Translations under genes and position numbers: made by a program | Notes under the pieces: generated by a model | The model's database searches: none | What the model saw: only the letters and a program-made list of their open reading frames with translations | Told to the model about the DNA's origin: nothing | Part shown: positions 43,938 through 52,072 of the stretch, piece by piece | How positions within the stretch are numbered: position 1 is the first letter of the stretch | Layout: every line of letters begins with the position of its first letter | From: Mesorhizobium_L sp035547755 | GTDB lineage: Bacteria; Pseudomonadota; Alphaproteobacteria; Rhizobiales; Rhizobiaceae | NCBI GenBank assembly: GCA_035547755.1 | Contig: DASZUG010000017.1 | Location: 11,190-75,189, forward strand | Reading direction: 5' to 3' | Length of the DNA stretch: 64,000 nucleotides

Positions 43938-44414
43938 TCAGGCCGACATGCTCCAGCGGCCCGTCAGATCGGCATCGCTTTCCTTCGCTTCGACCCATCC
44001 ACCATCGGTTCCGTCGGCAAGGCGCCGCTTCTTCCAGAATGGCGCTTCCGTTTTCAGGAAATCCATAACGAAACTGGCTGCTTCGAATGCCGCTTGGCGA
44101 TGCTCCGCCGCAGCGGCTACCAGGACGATGTTTTCACCCGGCCTGATCATACCGTGACGGTGGATGACGGTCAGGCCCGTCAACGGCCAACGCGCCATCG
44201 CTTCCGTCGTGATCCTGCTGATCTCCGCTTCGGCCATCCCCGGATAATATTCGAGTTCGAGAGCGGCAAGCGCGCCTTGCTCGTCGCGGCAAAGGCCGGT
44301 GAAAGTGACGACGGCGCCGACATCCAGCCGTTCCCGCGTCAGCCGCTCCGCTTCGCGCGCAAGGTCGAAATCCTCTTTCTGGATTCGGATGGAAGGCTGA
44401 ACGTGACGGCCCAT
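43938..44414 (-). CDS. moaE: Molybdopterin synthase catalytic subunit MoaE
   Basis: Large subunit of the enzyme that converts cyclic pyranopterin monophosphate to molybdopterin. 158 residues; motifs VVTFTGLCRDEQGALAALELEYYPGMAEAEI (30-60), HRHGMIRPGENIVLVAAAAEHRQAAFEA, and the active-site lysines in FLKTEAPFWKKR. It follows moaD directly (one base between the moaD stop and the moaE start), as needed for the heterotetramer. Confidence 0.95.
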   Translation of the reverse strand: MGRHVQPSIRIQKEDFDLAREAERLTRERLDVGAVVTFTGLCRDEQGALAALELEYYPGMAEAEISRITTEAMARWPLTGLTVIHRHGMIRPGENIVLVAAAAEHRQAAFEAASFVMDFLKTEAPFWKKRRLADGTDGGWVEAKESDADLTGRWSMSA

Positions 44415-44415
44415 C

Positions 44416-44679
44416 TCAGCCGCCCGTCATTGGAGGAAAGAGCGCGATTTCCCGTGCGCCGGCAAGTCTTGCGCCATGCTCCGTGTGCTCGCGGTCGAGA
44501 GCGACGCGGATGACCTCTTCATGGGCGAGGGCGGAAGCATATTCCTCGCCGCGTCCTTTCAGCCAATGGAGAAGGTCGCGCACCGTTTCGACATCGGCCG
44601 GCAGCGCGATTTCCTCTTCCGGAACCCCGATTCTCTCGCGCACCCAGGCGAAATAGATGAGTTTGGTCATGGCGCTCAT
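44416..44679 (-). CDS. moaD: Molybdopterin synthase sulfur carrier MoaD
   Basis: Ubiquitin-like carrier that gives sulfur from its C-terminal thiocarboxylate; the required GlyGly end is present (PPMTGG). 87 residues. Start 44679 (MSAMTKLIYFAW) overlaps the pgsA stop in an ATGA, which favours it over ATG 44670. Precedes moaE. With pgsA and uvrC upstream, this is an operon typical of rhizobia. Confidence 0.94.
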   Translation of the reverse strand: MSAMTKLIYFAWVRERIGVPEEEIALPADVETVRDLLHWLKGRGEEYASALAHEEVIRVALDREHTEHGARLAGAREIALFPPMTGG

Positions 44680-45299
44680 TCATCGATCACATGTTTCAGT
44701 CCGGCGCGGAAATAGTCATAGCCGGTATAGAGCGTCAGCAGCGCCGCAATCCACAGAAGCGTGATCCCGATCGCGATCGTATGGGGCAGGACTTTTTCCC
44801 CTGCCGGGCCGGCGAGCAGGAAGCCGATGGCCAGCATCTGCACCGTCGTCTTCCACTTGGCCAACCGTGTCACCGGAACCGAAACCTTCAGTCCGGCGAG
44901 ATATTCCCGAAGGCCAGAGACGAGGATTTCACGGCACAAGATGATGATTGCCGCCCAAAGCGTCCATCCGGCGATCGTCTTTTCCGAATCCGCGGCCAGC
45001 AGAAGAAGGCAGGTCGCGACCAGAAGCTTGTCGGCGATCGGATCGAGCATGCGCCCTATATTGGACGTCTGTTTCCATATGCGCGCGAGATAGCCATCGA
45101 GGAAATCCGTTATGCTGGCAAAGACGAAGATCACGACCGCCGTCCAGCGGGCGGTCTCGCTCGATGCCAGCCTTCCCTCCGCGAAGAAGCAAAGGCAGAC
45201 CAGGACGACCGCGACGATGCGGCCATAGGTCAGAATGTTAGGCAGGTTGAAGGCCGGTCTACGCAAAATGTTGCCGCGAGGTGTGTCCTGAACAGTCAA
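44676..45299 (-). CDS. pgsA: CDP-diacylglycerol-glycerol-3-phosphate 3-phosphatidyltransferase
   Basis: Inner-membrane enzyme that makes phosphatidylglycerol-phosphate, first committed step to PG and cardiolipin. CDP-alcohol phosphotransferase signature D-x2-D-G-x2-A-R-x8-G-x3-D-x3-D in DFLDGYLARIWKQTSNIGRM and the following LDPIADK. About six membrane helices. 207 residues, normal. Between uvrC and moaD, as in related genomes. Confidence 0.93.
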   Translation of the reverse strand: MTVQDTPRGNILRRPAFNLPNILTYGRIVAVVLVCLCFFAEGRLASSETARWTAVVIFVFASITDFLDGYLARIWKQTSNIGRMLDPIADKLLVATCLLLLAADSEKTIAGWTLWAAIIILCREILVSGLREYLAGLKVSVPVTRLAKWKTTVQMLAIGFLLAGPAGEKVLPHTIAIGITLLWIAALLTLYTGYDYFRAGLKHVIDE

Positions 45300-45365
45300 T
45301 CAGATTTCTCCCTCTCGGGTCAACATTGCGCCGACAGTGTCTCACTTTGTTACTAGCAGTCGCAA

Positions 45366-47432
45366 TCAGCCTTTTTCATGAAAATGGCCATAAATCTGTC
45401 GCGCAATCGACTCCGATATTCCGGACACCGCCATCAGATCGCCAATTGCCGCCCGGCTGACCGCTTTCGCGGTTCCGAAATGATGGAGAAGCGCGCGTTT
45501 GCGGCCGGGTCCGATACCGATGATCTCGTCGAGAGGGTTCCTCACCATTTCCTTCTTGCGCCGGGCGCGATGGGAGCCGATCGCAAACCGGTGCGCCTCG
45601 TCACGCAGGCGCTGGATAAAATAGAGTACCGGGTCGCGCACGGGCAGGGAGAAGCTTTCGCGGCCTTCGATGAAGAAGCGTTCGCGGCCAGCCTCGCGAT
45701 CCATCCCCTTGGCGACGCCTATTGCGGTGACGAAATCGGTGATGCCGAGGTTCTCAAGGATCGTGCGGACCGCCGAAAGTTGCCCCTTGCCGCCATCGAT
45801 CAGGATCACGTCCGGCCATGCCGGGAAGGTATCTGTGGGTGCGGGATTGTCGTCGTCCTCTTCTTCCGCCGCCATAGTGGCGCCGGGCAATCCTTCTTCC
45901 TTGAGAAGGCGCGAGAAGCGCCGCTCCATGACTTCGCGCATCATGCCGAAATCATCTCCCGGCGTGATCGCTTCGGAGCGGATGTTGAACTTGCGGTACT
46001 GGTTCTTCACGAATCCGTCGGCGCCCGCCACGATCATCGCGCCGACCGCATTGGCGCCCATAATGTGCGAATTGTCGTAGACTTCGATGCGCCTGGGCAC
46101 TCTCTCGAGATTGAAGGTTTCGGCGAAGCCCTTGAGCAGCCTTGCCTGCGAGGAGGTCTCTGCCAGCCGTCGTCCGAGCGCTTCGCGCGCATTCTGTAGC
46201 GCGTGGTCGGTAAGGTCCTTCTTTTCCCCCCGCTGGGGAACGGAAACGGAAATCTTCCTGCCCGAACGGATCGAAAACGCCTCCGCGAGCAGATCCTGGT
46301 CCTCCACAGCGGTGGAGAGCAGGATCGATTTCGGCACTGGGCGATCGTCGTAAAACTGCGCGAGGAAGGCGCCGAGCACTTCCGCGGGCTCGATCGAAGG
46401 GTCGGCCTTCGGGAAATAGGCCTTGTTTCCCCAATTCTGGCCGGTGCGGAAGAAGAAAACCTCGATGCAGGTCTGTCCACCTTCCTGGTGGATAGCGAAG
46501 ACATCGGCCTCTTCGGTGGATTGCGGGTTGATGCCCTGATGAGACTGCACATGCGACAGCGCCGCCAGTCTGTCGCGGAAAATCGCGGCGCGCTCGAAAT
46601 CAAGCGAATCGGACGCGTCCTGCATCGAATGCGCCATCTCCGCCTTCACCTTCTGGCTGCGCCCGGACAGGAAGTTCTTCGCCTCCTTCACCAGCATCAG
46701 ATAGCCGGCTTCGTCGATTTCTCCCGTGCAGGGGCCAGAGCAGCGCTTGATCTGGTAGAGCAGGCAGGGCCGCGTACGGGTTTCAAAGACCGAATCGGTG
46801 CAACTCCTGAGCAGGAAAGCCTTTTGCAGCGCGTTGATCGTCCGTCCGACGGCGCCGGCCGAGGCGAAAGGACCGAAATAATCCCCTTTGCGCGAGTGAG
46901 CGCCGCGATGCTTGAAAATGCCGGGGGCTGCGTGGTCGCCGGTGATCAGGATATAGGGAAACGACTTGTCGTCCCGCATGAGAACGTTGAAGCGTGGCCG
47001 CAACCTCTTGATGAGATTGGCTTCGAGAAGCAGTGCCTCGGTTTCCGTGCGGGTGACGACGAATTCCATGGCCGCAGTCTGGGCCACCATGCGGCCGATT
47101 CGATTGGTATGATATCTGCCCTGCGCATAGTTGGTGACGCGCTTCTTGAGACTCCGAGCCTTGCCGACATAGAGCACGTCGCCGCCGGTATTTATCATCC
47201 GATAGACGCCGGGAGCATTCGGCAAGCGCTTCACCAGCGCCTGGATGAGTTCGGCGCCATGCAGACCCGCGGTTTCACCGTCGCCGCTGCCCCACGCGAT
47301 GCCGTGGTCTCGCATGACGGCGCCGTCGTTTTGCGCAGCAGGAGAGGTCTCGGGGGCATGAGCATGCGATGCCGGCGTAGGGTCCAGCTGCTCGTCCATG
47401 TCGCTCATATCCGCCCGCGCCGCGCTGTTCAT
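45366..47432 (-). CDS. uvrC: UvrABC excinuclease subunit C
   Basis: Nuclease that makes both incisions in nucleotide excision repair. GIY-YIG domain (PNAPGVYRMINTGGDVLYVGK, about 71-91), UVR motif region (SLDFERAAIFRDRLAAL, about 268-284), RNase H-like domain with the VYDNSHIMGANAVG and DVILIDGGKGQL segments, and C-terminal helix-hairpin-helix pair (IIGIGPGRKRALLHHFG). 688 residues with an alphaproteobacterial N-terminal extension of about 60 residues; later starts are possible. Its ATG overlaps the upstream SDR stop (ATGA). Confidence 0.95.
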   Translation of the reverse strand: MNSAARADMSDMDEQLDPTPASHAHAPETSPAAQNDGAVMRDHGIAWGSGDGETAGLHGAELIQALVKRLPNAPGVYRMINTGGDVLYVGKARSLKKRVTNYAQGRYHTNRIGRMVAQTAAMEFVVTRTETEALLLEANLIKRLRPRFNVLMRDDKSFPYILITGDHAAPGIFKHRGAHSRKGDYFGPFASAGAVGRTINALQKAFLLRSCTDSVFETRTRPCLLYQIKRCSGPCTGEIDEAGYLMLVKEAKNFLSGRSQKVKAEMAHSMQDASDSLDFERAAIFRDRLAALSHVQSHQGINPQSTEEADVFAIHQEGGQTCIEVFFFRTGQNWGNKAYFPKADPSIEPAEVLGAFLAQFYDDRPVPKSILLSTAVEDQDLLAEAFSIRSGRKISVSVPQRGEKKDLTDHALQNAREALGRRLAETSSQARLLKGFAETFNLERVPRRIEVYDNSHIMGANAVGAMIVAGADGFVKNQYRKFNIRSEAITPGDDFGMMREVMERRFSRLLKEEGLPGATMAAEEEDDDNPAPTDTFPAWPDVILIDGGKGQLSAVRTILENLGITDFVTAIGVAKGMDREAGRERFFIEGRESFSLPVRDPVLYFIQRLRDEAHRFAIGSHRARRKKEMVRNPLDEIIGIGPGRKRALLHHFGTAKAVSRAAIGDLMAVSGISESIARQIYGHFHEKG

Positions 47433-48193
47433 TCCCTCATTCCCATAATATCCGGTGTTTTCCAGGCAAGATGCTGACCACCGTCGAGAGCGATCATCTG
47501 GCCCGTCACCGACGCGGCATTCCAGAGATAGGCGATCGTCGCGCCGAATTCGGAGAGATCGGCCGCCCGCTCCAGGATGACTCCTTTCACCTGAGCGTCG
47601 AAATCGGTCTTGCTCTGCCGCTCACCCAACAATGTAGGCCCGGGTCCGATGGCGTTCACCCTGATTCTCGGAGCCAAGGCCTGCGCCATGGTTTGTGTTG
47701 CCGTCCAAAGCGTGGATTTCGATAATGTATAGGTAAAGAACCGCGGGGTCAGTTTCCAGACGCGCTGGTCGATCATGTTGACAATCAGCCCGCTGGACGA
47801 CGCGGGGAGCGCTTGCGCGAAAAGCCGTGAAAGCAGGACGGGGGCCTTCACATGGACGGCGAAATGCTCCTCCCACATATCCCAATCGAAACTTTGCAAT
47901 TCATCTTCGCCGAAGATCGAGGCGTTGTTGACGAGAAGATCGATGGGCCCGAGACGGTCGACAACTTGCTCGAACATGTCCTGAATTTCTTGCGGATGGG
48001 TCAGATCGGCTTCGAAAACATCCGCGCGGCCGCCATGATCGCGGATCTTCGCTGCGAGCGCTTCGGCATCGGTTCGTGAGGAGCGGCAGTGGATCGCGAC
48101 GGTGAATCCCCGCCGCGCCAGGTCGGCGGCAGTGGCGCGTCCTATTCGTTTGGCACCACCAGTGACCAGGGCCGTCTTGTAAGTCGCAGACAT
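47429..48193 (-). CDS. Pteridine reductase-like SDR oxidoreductase (FolM/PTR1 type)
   Basis: Short-chain dehydrogenase with TGGAKRIG at 11-18 and the NADPH-favouring HCRSS after strand 2. The catalytic set is Asp142-Tyr155-Lys159 (NMIDQRV, TYTLSKS): aspartate in place of the usual serine is the hallmark of pteridine reductase PTR1 and FolM-like dihydromonapterin reductases. 254 residues. It heads the operon with uvrC, pgsA, moaD and moaE. A reduced-pterin role is inferred from the residues; the substrate is untested. Confidence 0.8.
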   Translation of the reverse strand: MSATYKTALVTGGAKRIGRATAADLARRGFTVAIHCRSSRTDAEALAAKIRDHGGRADVFEADLTHPQEIQDMFEQVVDRLGPIDLLVNNASIFGEDELQSFDWDMWEEHFAVHVKAPVLLSRLFAQALPASSSGLIVNMIDQRVWKLTPRFFTYTLSKSTLWTATQTMAQALAPRIRVNAIGPGPTLLGERQSKTDFDAQVKGVILERAADLSEFGATIAYLWNAASVTGQMIALDGGQHLAWKTPDIMGMRE

Positions 48194-48543
48194 CGGCTCC
48201 CTCTATGTCAATCCGTACAGTCACAATATAAGGGCCGCATTCAAAAGGCACCTCGCGCGAGAAGTTTGACTGGTAGCCACAGCAAGGGCAAATCGGAAAT
48301 TTCCGCCTTTTGGACTTGAATAAAATCAAACGTTTGGTAATCTTCGTTAATAGATGTTGCGGAATTGCAACGTCAAGATTCTGCCTCAAGGCTGCCTGTA
48401 AATCACCCCAATTTTGGTGTGGTTCGGCCGCATTTGCTCATCAGATTCCACTTTGTCTGGCGACCCGCCGTGTCCTCCCCTGGCGGTTGGGGTGCCTAAA
48501 TTGTTCGAAAGCGCATCGCCGGCTTTCGCAAGGAGTGAGTGGA
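48194..48543. other. Intergenic region upstream of the porin gene
   Basis: 350 bases between the divergent SDR and porin genes. The part from 48295 to 48430 is much A/T-richer than the neighbourhood and holds an imperfect palindrome, CACCCCAATTTTGGTGTG, around 48405-48422. This is where promoter and operator of the porin should be; no known factor site is recognised. Confidence 0.5.
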
Positions 48544-49212
48544 ATGAAAACTATCAGAAACAAATTCATCAAGGCCGCGCCTTTCGCCGCAGCTTTGGGC
48601 GCAGTCGCCATGTTCGGGATCCTTCCGGCGAACGCTGCCGATGTCGTCGAACAGGCGCCTCAGCCGCCGGCAGCTCCGGTCGTTGCTCCCGCAAGCGGCT
48701 GGGCCGGTGCCTATGCCGGTATCGAGGGCGGCGGCAATATCAGCGGCCAGTCGAAGACGCGTGGCGCGCACGCCAATACCAGCGGCGGCACCGTACACGG
48801 CTTCGGTGGTTTCAATATGCAGAACGGCCAGTTCGTCTACGGCGTTGAAGGCGATGTCGGCTATGACGGCTCGACTGGCTCCCATGCGGGCTTCCATACC
48901 AAGGGCGGCGTGGACGGATCGTTGCGTGGCCGCATTGGTTATGCTCCGACCGACAGGATTCTCGTTTACGGCACAGCTGGTGGAGCGGTGAAAAGCATGG
49001 GCGTGACCACGCCGGTTTCCAGCGACCGCAACGCCATGTTCGGCTGGACCGCCGGCGCTGGCATCGACGCCAAGATCACCGACAAGGTTTTCGCCCGCGT
49101 CGAGTATCGTTACACCGACTATGGCCGGCAGGACTTCAATGTCGGTGGCATCAAACAGCATGTGAGCGACACTTCGAACACGATCGAAGCCGGTATCGGC
49201 GTCAAGTTCTGA
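48544..49212 (+). CDS. Omp25/Omp31-family outer-membrane beta-barrel protein
   Basis: Outer-membrane protein of the Brucella Omp25/31 and rhizobial RopB group. A signal peptide runs to ANA-A (residues 1-32), then the family's mature start ADVVEQAPQPPAAPVVAPASGWAGAYAGIEGGG, alternating beta strands, and the C-terminal aromatic motif IEAGIGVKF for barrel assembly. 222 residues. ATG 48544 follows AAGGAGTGAG. Porin or structural function is assumed from the family. A terminator follows directly. Confidence 0.9.
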   Translation: MKTIRNKFIKAAPFAAALGAVAMFGILPANAADVVEQAPQPPAAPVVAPASGWAGAYAGIEGGGNISGQSKTRGAHANTSGGTVHGFGGFNMQNGQFVYGVEGDVGYDGSTGSHAGFHTKGGVDGSLRGRIGYAPTDRILVYGTAGGAVKSMGVTTPVSSDRNAMFGWTAGAGIDAKITDKVFARVEYRYTDYGRQDFNVGGIKQHVSDTSNTIEAGIGVKF

Positions 49213-49232
49213 TCGCTGAAAATGTTCGTTGG

Positions 49233-49262
49233 AAAAGGCCGGGCTTGCTCCGGCCTTTTTCG
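49233..49262 (+). terminator. Terminator after the Omp25-like gene
   Basis: Stem AAAAGGCCGG / CCGGCCTTTT (49233-49242 with 49250-49259), seven-base loop GCTTGCT, then a T run. Confidence 0.87.
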
Positions 49263-49320
49263 TTCATGCTCGACTTTTCCCCAACGCTGAAGAGGGCCCT
49301 GATATGAAAAGGGCGGTTAC

Positions 49321-49917
49321 TTATTTCGGCAGATAAGCCGCAAGTTCGGGGAACTTCTCGTCGAAACGCTTTGCCCAGCGCTTCAGCTTCGAATGACCCT
49401 TTTCCCATTTTCCCTCGAAGCGAAGCGCCAGATAGCCGAGGCAGGCGCGAAGGGCGATCTGGCCCCCGGTGATCTTCTTCGGCAGCTTCGGCAGGTCGGC
49501 TTCCAGCGCATCGAGCGCCCGCGATACCTTCTTCCACTGTCTTTCGAGCCAGCCATCGTGGACTTTTTCCTCTGGCCTGTGCCGGCGTTCATAGACATGC
49601 GCGAGAAGACAATCGCAAATGCCATCGGCAAGGGCTTCCAGCCGTTCCGCTTCGAGCCGCTTGACGGGATTGCGCGGGAAGAGCGCGTTTCCGGATACAC
49701 GGTTCAGATACTGCATGATCGCGCGGCTGTCGAAAACGCCTTCGCCATCGTCCGTGATGAGAACGGGAATTTTGCCGAGAGGATTTTTGTCGATCAAGAG
49801 CGCCGGCTCGGCTTCCGTGCTGACAGCTTCCATATCGAGATTCACGCCTGCGTAGGCGGCCCCCATTCGGACCTTCGCGCTATAGGGAGAAGGAGAAGCA
49901 TAAAGAATTTTAGGCAT
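49321..49917 (-). CDS. Glutathione S-transferase family protein
   Basis: The thioredoxin-like domain starts MPKILYASPSPYSAKVRMGAAYAG (residues 1-24; Ser in SPYSAKV at the usual catalytic position), includes NPLGKIPVL with the cis-proline and the DSRAIMQYL glutathione site near 63-71; the all-helical C-terminal domain follows. 198 residues. ATG 49917 has CGGAG upstream and matches the family; the longer frame does not. Cytosolic; the substrate is unknown. Confidence 0.9.
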   Translation of the reverse strand: MPKILYASPSPYSAKVRMGAAYAGVNLDMEAVSTEAEPALLIDKNPLGKIPVLITDDGEGVFDSRAIMQYLNRVSGNALFPRNPVKRLEAERLEALADGICDCLLAHVYERRHRPEEKVHDGWLERQWKKVSRALDALEADLPKLPKKITGGQIALRACLGYLALRFEGKWEKGHSKLKRWAKRFDEKFPELAAYLPK

Positions 49918-49949
49918 GATCACTCCGGTGATGTTTGTTGAAGCGGGAT

Positions 49950-50621
49950 CTATCGTGGAGGCATCGCCACTCGGTGCAAGCGGCACATGCTTTGCTGGAT
50001 CGCGGGGCATGAGCGGAATTTCAGTCCCGTCGTCAGGCAGATATGGACTTCACGCAGGAAGCGGCTGCCGCAGCCTATGCTGATGCCGTTGCGGGGCAGA
50101 GCGGGATTTGCTGCCAGGAACGCGTTTTCGACATCAATCGGCCTTACGCTCCTTCCGAGGTGGGGTATGTCACGCGGTATCGTAACGGCCCTGTATGCCG
50201 CCCTGATCTTGCTGAAATAGTCGTCCTGGCTGAGACCTGTACAGCGCCCGTGGGTCTGCCATTCGCTCGCGGCCAATCCCGTGCGCGGCATAACATTGGC
50301 GATTGCGCGCAGATTTTCTGCCGAAACCTTCTCGCCATCGGCGCCAGTGCAGTTGAGCGGATAGCCTTGATTGTATTGCGGCCAAAGCCCGTGCACGACG
50401 AAACCATAGGCTGGAACGGCATCACATAAATTCTTGTCGGCCTTGTCTCCGCGGCGGGCGCAATAGCTCGGCGCCCAGGCAAGCGACAGAACATAGAAAT
50501 CGATTTTACGGTGAGGTGCGGTTTCGCGGGCCGGTGCGTCTTCGGCGAACGCCACGACGGAACCCGCCAGAAGAAAAATCAGCATGGCAGCCAACAGCCT
50601 GCCGAAGCTTCCTCCTCCCAT
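49950..50621 (-). CDS. Ribonuclease T2-family protein, exported
   Basis: Secreted or periplasmic endoribonuclease. The signal peptide ends near VAFA-ED (about residue 26). Both catalytic segments are intact: CAS I FVVHGLWPQ (His near 77) and CAS II SEWQTHGRCTGL (Glu and His near 119-123). Eight or so cysteines suit a disulfide-rich periplasmic enzyme. 223 residues, comparable to E. coli RNase I. It is followed upstream by an exported unknown on the same strand. Confidence 0.9.
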   Translation of the reverse strand: MGGGSFGRLLAAMLIFLLAGSVVAFAEDAPARETAPHRKIDFYVLSLAWAPSYCARRGDKADKNLCDAVPAYGFVVHGLWPQYNQGYPLNCTGADGEKVSAENLRAIANVMPRTGLAASEWQTHGRCTGLSQDDYFSKIRAAYRAVTIPRDIPHLGRSVRPIDVENAFLAANPALPRNGISIGCGSRFLREVHICLTTGLKFRSCPAIQQSMCRLHRVAMPPR

Positions 50622-50636
50622 GATCCGTCTTGTCGC

Positions 50637-51098
50637 CTACCAGAGGACCCGGCAGCGGCCGTCATAGACCTTCCAGCGGTCGAACCCGTTGACGCAGAAC
50701 TCGAGATTGGTTCCACCGACGCCTGCGAAGCCCATCCCGGATTCGATCAAGTAGAAGACCTGATGGCGCCGACCGTTCGACATGACGGCGGTCGCCTCGC
50801 AATAGCGGCGCGCGATCGGATGATCCTCATCGGCGGGGAGATAACGGTTCTGATGGATGCCCTGGAAATCGGCGATCTCCACGTCGGGCAGGTATGGCAC
50901 GTGCGAAATCTGGTAGCGGAATTTGCTGCTTATCCGCGAGAGATAGCCGCTTTCGGCGCAAATGCTCGAATTCGCATAAGGCGCCACGTATCGTGGCGCC
51001 GTGCGGATATAATCCGCGGCCTTCGCAGGAAGCGCCGCCGCACCGAAGGCGGCAAGAAGAAAGGAAGCCGTAAGGCCGTATGTCGTGACTTTCCCCAT
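50637..51098 (-). CDS. Exported protein of unknown function with paired cysteines
   Basis: A signal peptide covers residues 1-27 (YGLTASFLLAAFGAAALPAKA-A). The mature part of about 125 residues contains four cysteines (SSICAESGYL, ARRYCEATAVM, NLEFCVNG, YDGRCRVLW), likely in disulfides, and HQVFYLIESGMGFAGVGG. I do not recognise a family; proteins of this pattern occur in other rhizobia. ATG 51098 is chosen as signal-peptide start. 15 bases upstream of the RNase T2 gene on the same strand and possibly co-transcribed. Confidence 0.72.
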   Translation of the reverse strand: MGKVTTYGLTASFLLAAFGAAALPAKAADYIRTAPRYVAPYANSSICAESGYLSRISSKFRYQISHVPYLPDVEIADFQGIHQNRYLPADEDHPIARRYCEATAVMSNGRRHQVFYLIESGMGFAGVGGTNLEFCVNGFDRWKVYDGRCRVLW

Positions 51099-51166
51099 GA
51101 AACCCTCGCTTTGTCCGCTGCGGACGATTCCGAACGCCGGCAGAATGCTGCGCTCCGGCCTGCCGG

Positions 51167-52027
51167 TCAAGTCACCGGCCGCTCGCCCGCAAGCCATTGC
51201 AGTGACCAATTTCCCGCCTTGTGTTCACCAAGGATGTCGGCGAGCGCCGGAAGGATGACAGCGAGTTCCGCTTCGAGCGTATAGGGCGGATTGACGATGA
51301 TCATGCCCGATCCGTCAAGCCTTTCTTCCGATGCAGGCCTTCTTATCATCAAGACGATGTCGAGTATCCTCGCAATATTGCTTTGCTTCAGCACATTGCG
51401 GAATTTTTCCACCGCCGGTCGGTCCTTGACCGGATACCAGAGCGCGTAGACGCCTCCGGGCCAGCGATGGTAGGCCTTGGCGAGTGACATGGCCAGACGA
51501 TCGAATTCGCCCTCCTCCTCAAAAGGCGGGTCCACCAGAACAAGGCCGCGCTTTTCCTTAGGCGGCACATGCGCGCCAAGCGCCAGCCAGCCATCGAGTT
51601 CCATCACTTTCACCTGGTAATCGGCGGAGAAAAGTTCTCGCAAGCGTTCGACATCCTGCGGATGTTTTTCGATTGCCGAGAGCCGATCCTGCCGGCGCAG
51701 CAGCTTTCGCGCGATCAGCGGCGATCCGGGATAGACATCGAGTGCGCCGTCGGTGTTCATCTCCCTGACAACCGCGAGATAGTCTCCAAGCAGAATTGCC
51801 GCGGAGGCGGGAAGAGGAGCATTCAGGAGCCTGCCGACGCCACTTTGCCATTCTCCTGTTTTCCGCGCTTCAGGCGAGGAAAGGTCGTAACGGCCGATAC
51901 CCGCATGGGTATCGATGATCCGGAAGGCTTTCTCCTTCTTCTTCAGATACTCGACGATGCGGACGAGCACGGCGTGCTTCAAAACATCGGCGAAATTCCC
52001 TGCATGATAGGCATGGCGATAGTTCAT
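51167..52027 (-). CDS. rlmJ: 23S rRNA (adenine-2030-N6)-methyltransferase RlmJ
   Basis: SAM-dependent methyltransferase for A2030 of 23S rRNA. The start MNYRHAYHAGNFADVLKHAVLVRIVEYL and the catalytic DPPFEEEGEF (DPPF motif of N6-adenine methylases, near 167-170) are diagnostic, as is the YALWYPVKDR stretch. 286 residues, as in E. coli. Divergent from the molybdopterin oxidoreductase gene, 45 bases apart. Confidence 0.93.
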   Translation of the reverse strand: MNYRHAYHAGNFADVLKHAVLVRIVEYLKKKEKAFRIIDTHAGIGRYDLSSPEARKTGEWQSGVGRLLNAPLPASAAILLGDYLAVVREMNTDGALDVYPGSPLIARKLLRRQDRLSAIEKHPQDVERLRELFSADYQVKVMELDGWLALGAHVPPKEKRGLVLVDPPFEEEGEFDRLAMSLAKAYHRWPGGVYALWYPVKDRPAVEKFRNVLKQSNIARILDIVLMIRRPASEERLDGSGMIIVNPPYTLEAELAVILPALADILGEHKAGNWSLQWLAGERPVT

Positions 52028-52072
52028 GACGTGGCTCTACTATGAGCCGGCGGAATGCGATAGAGAGAGCGC

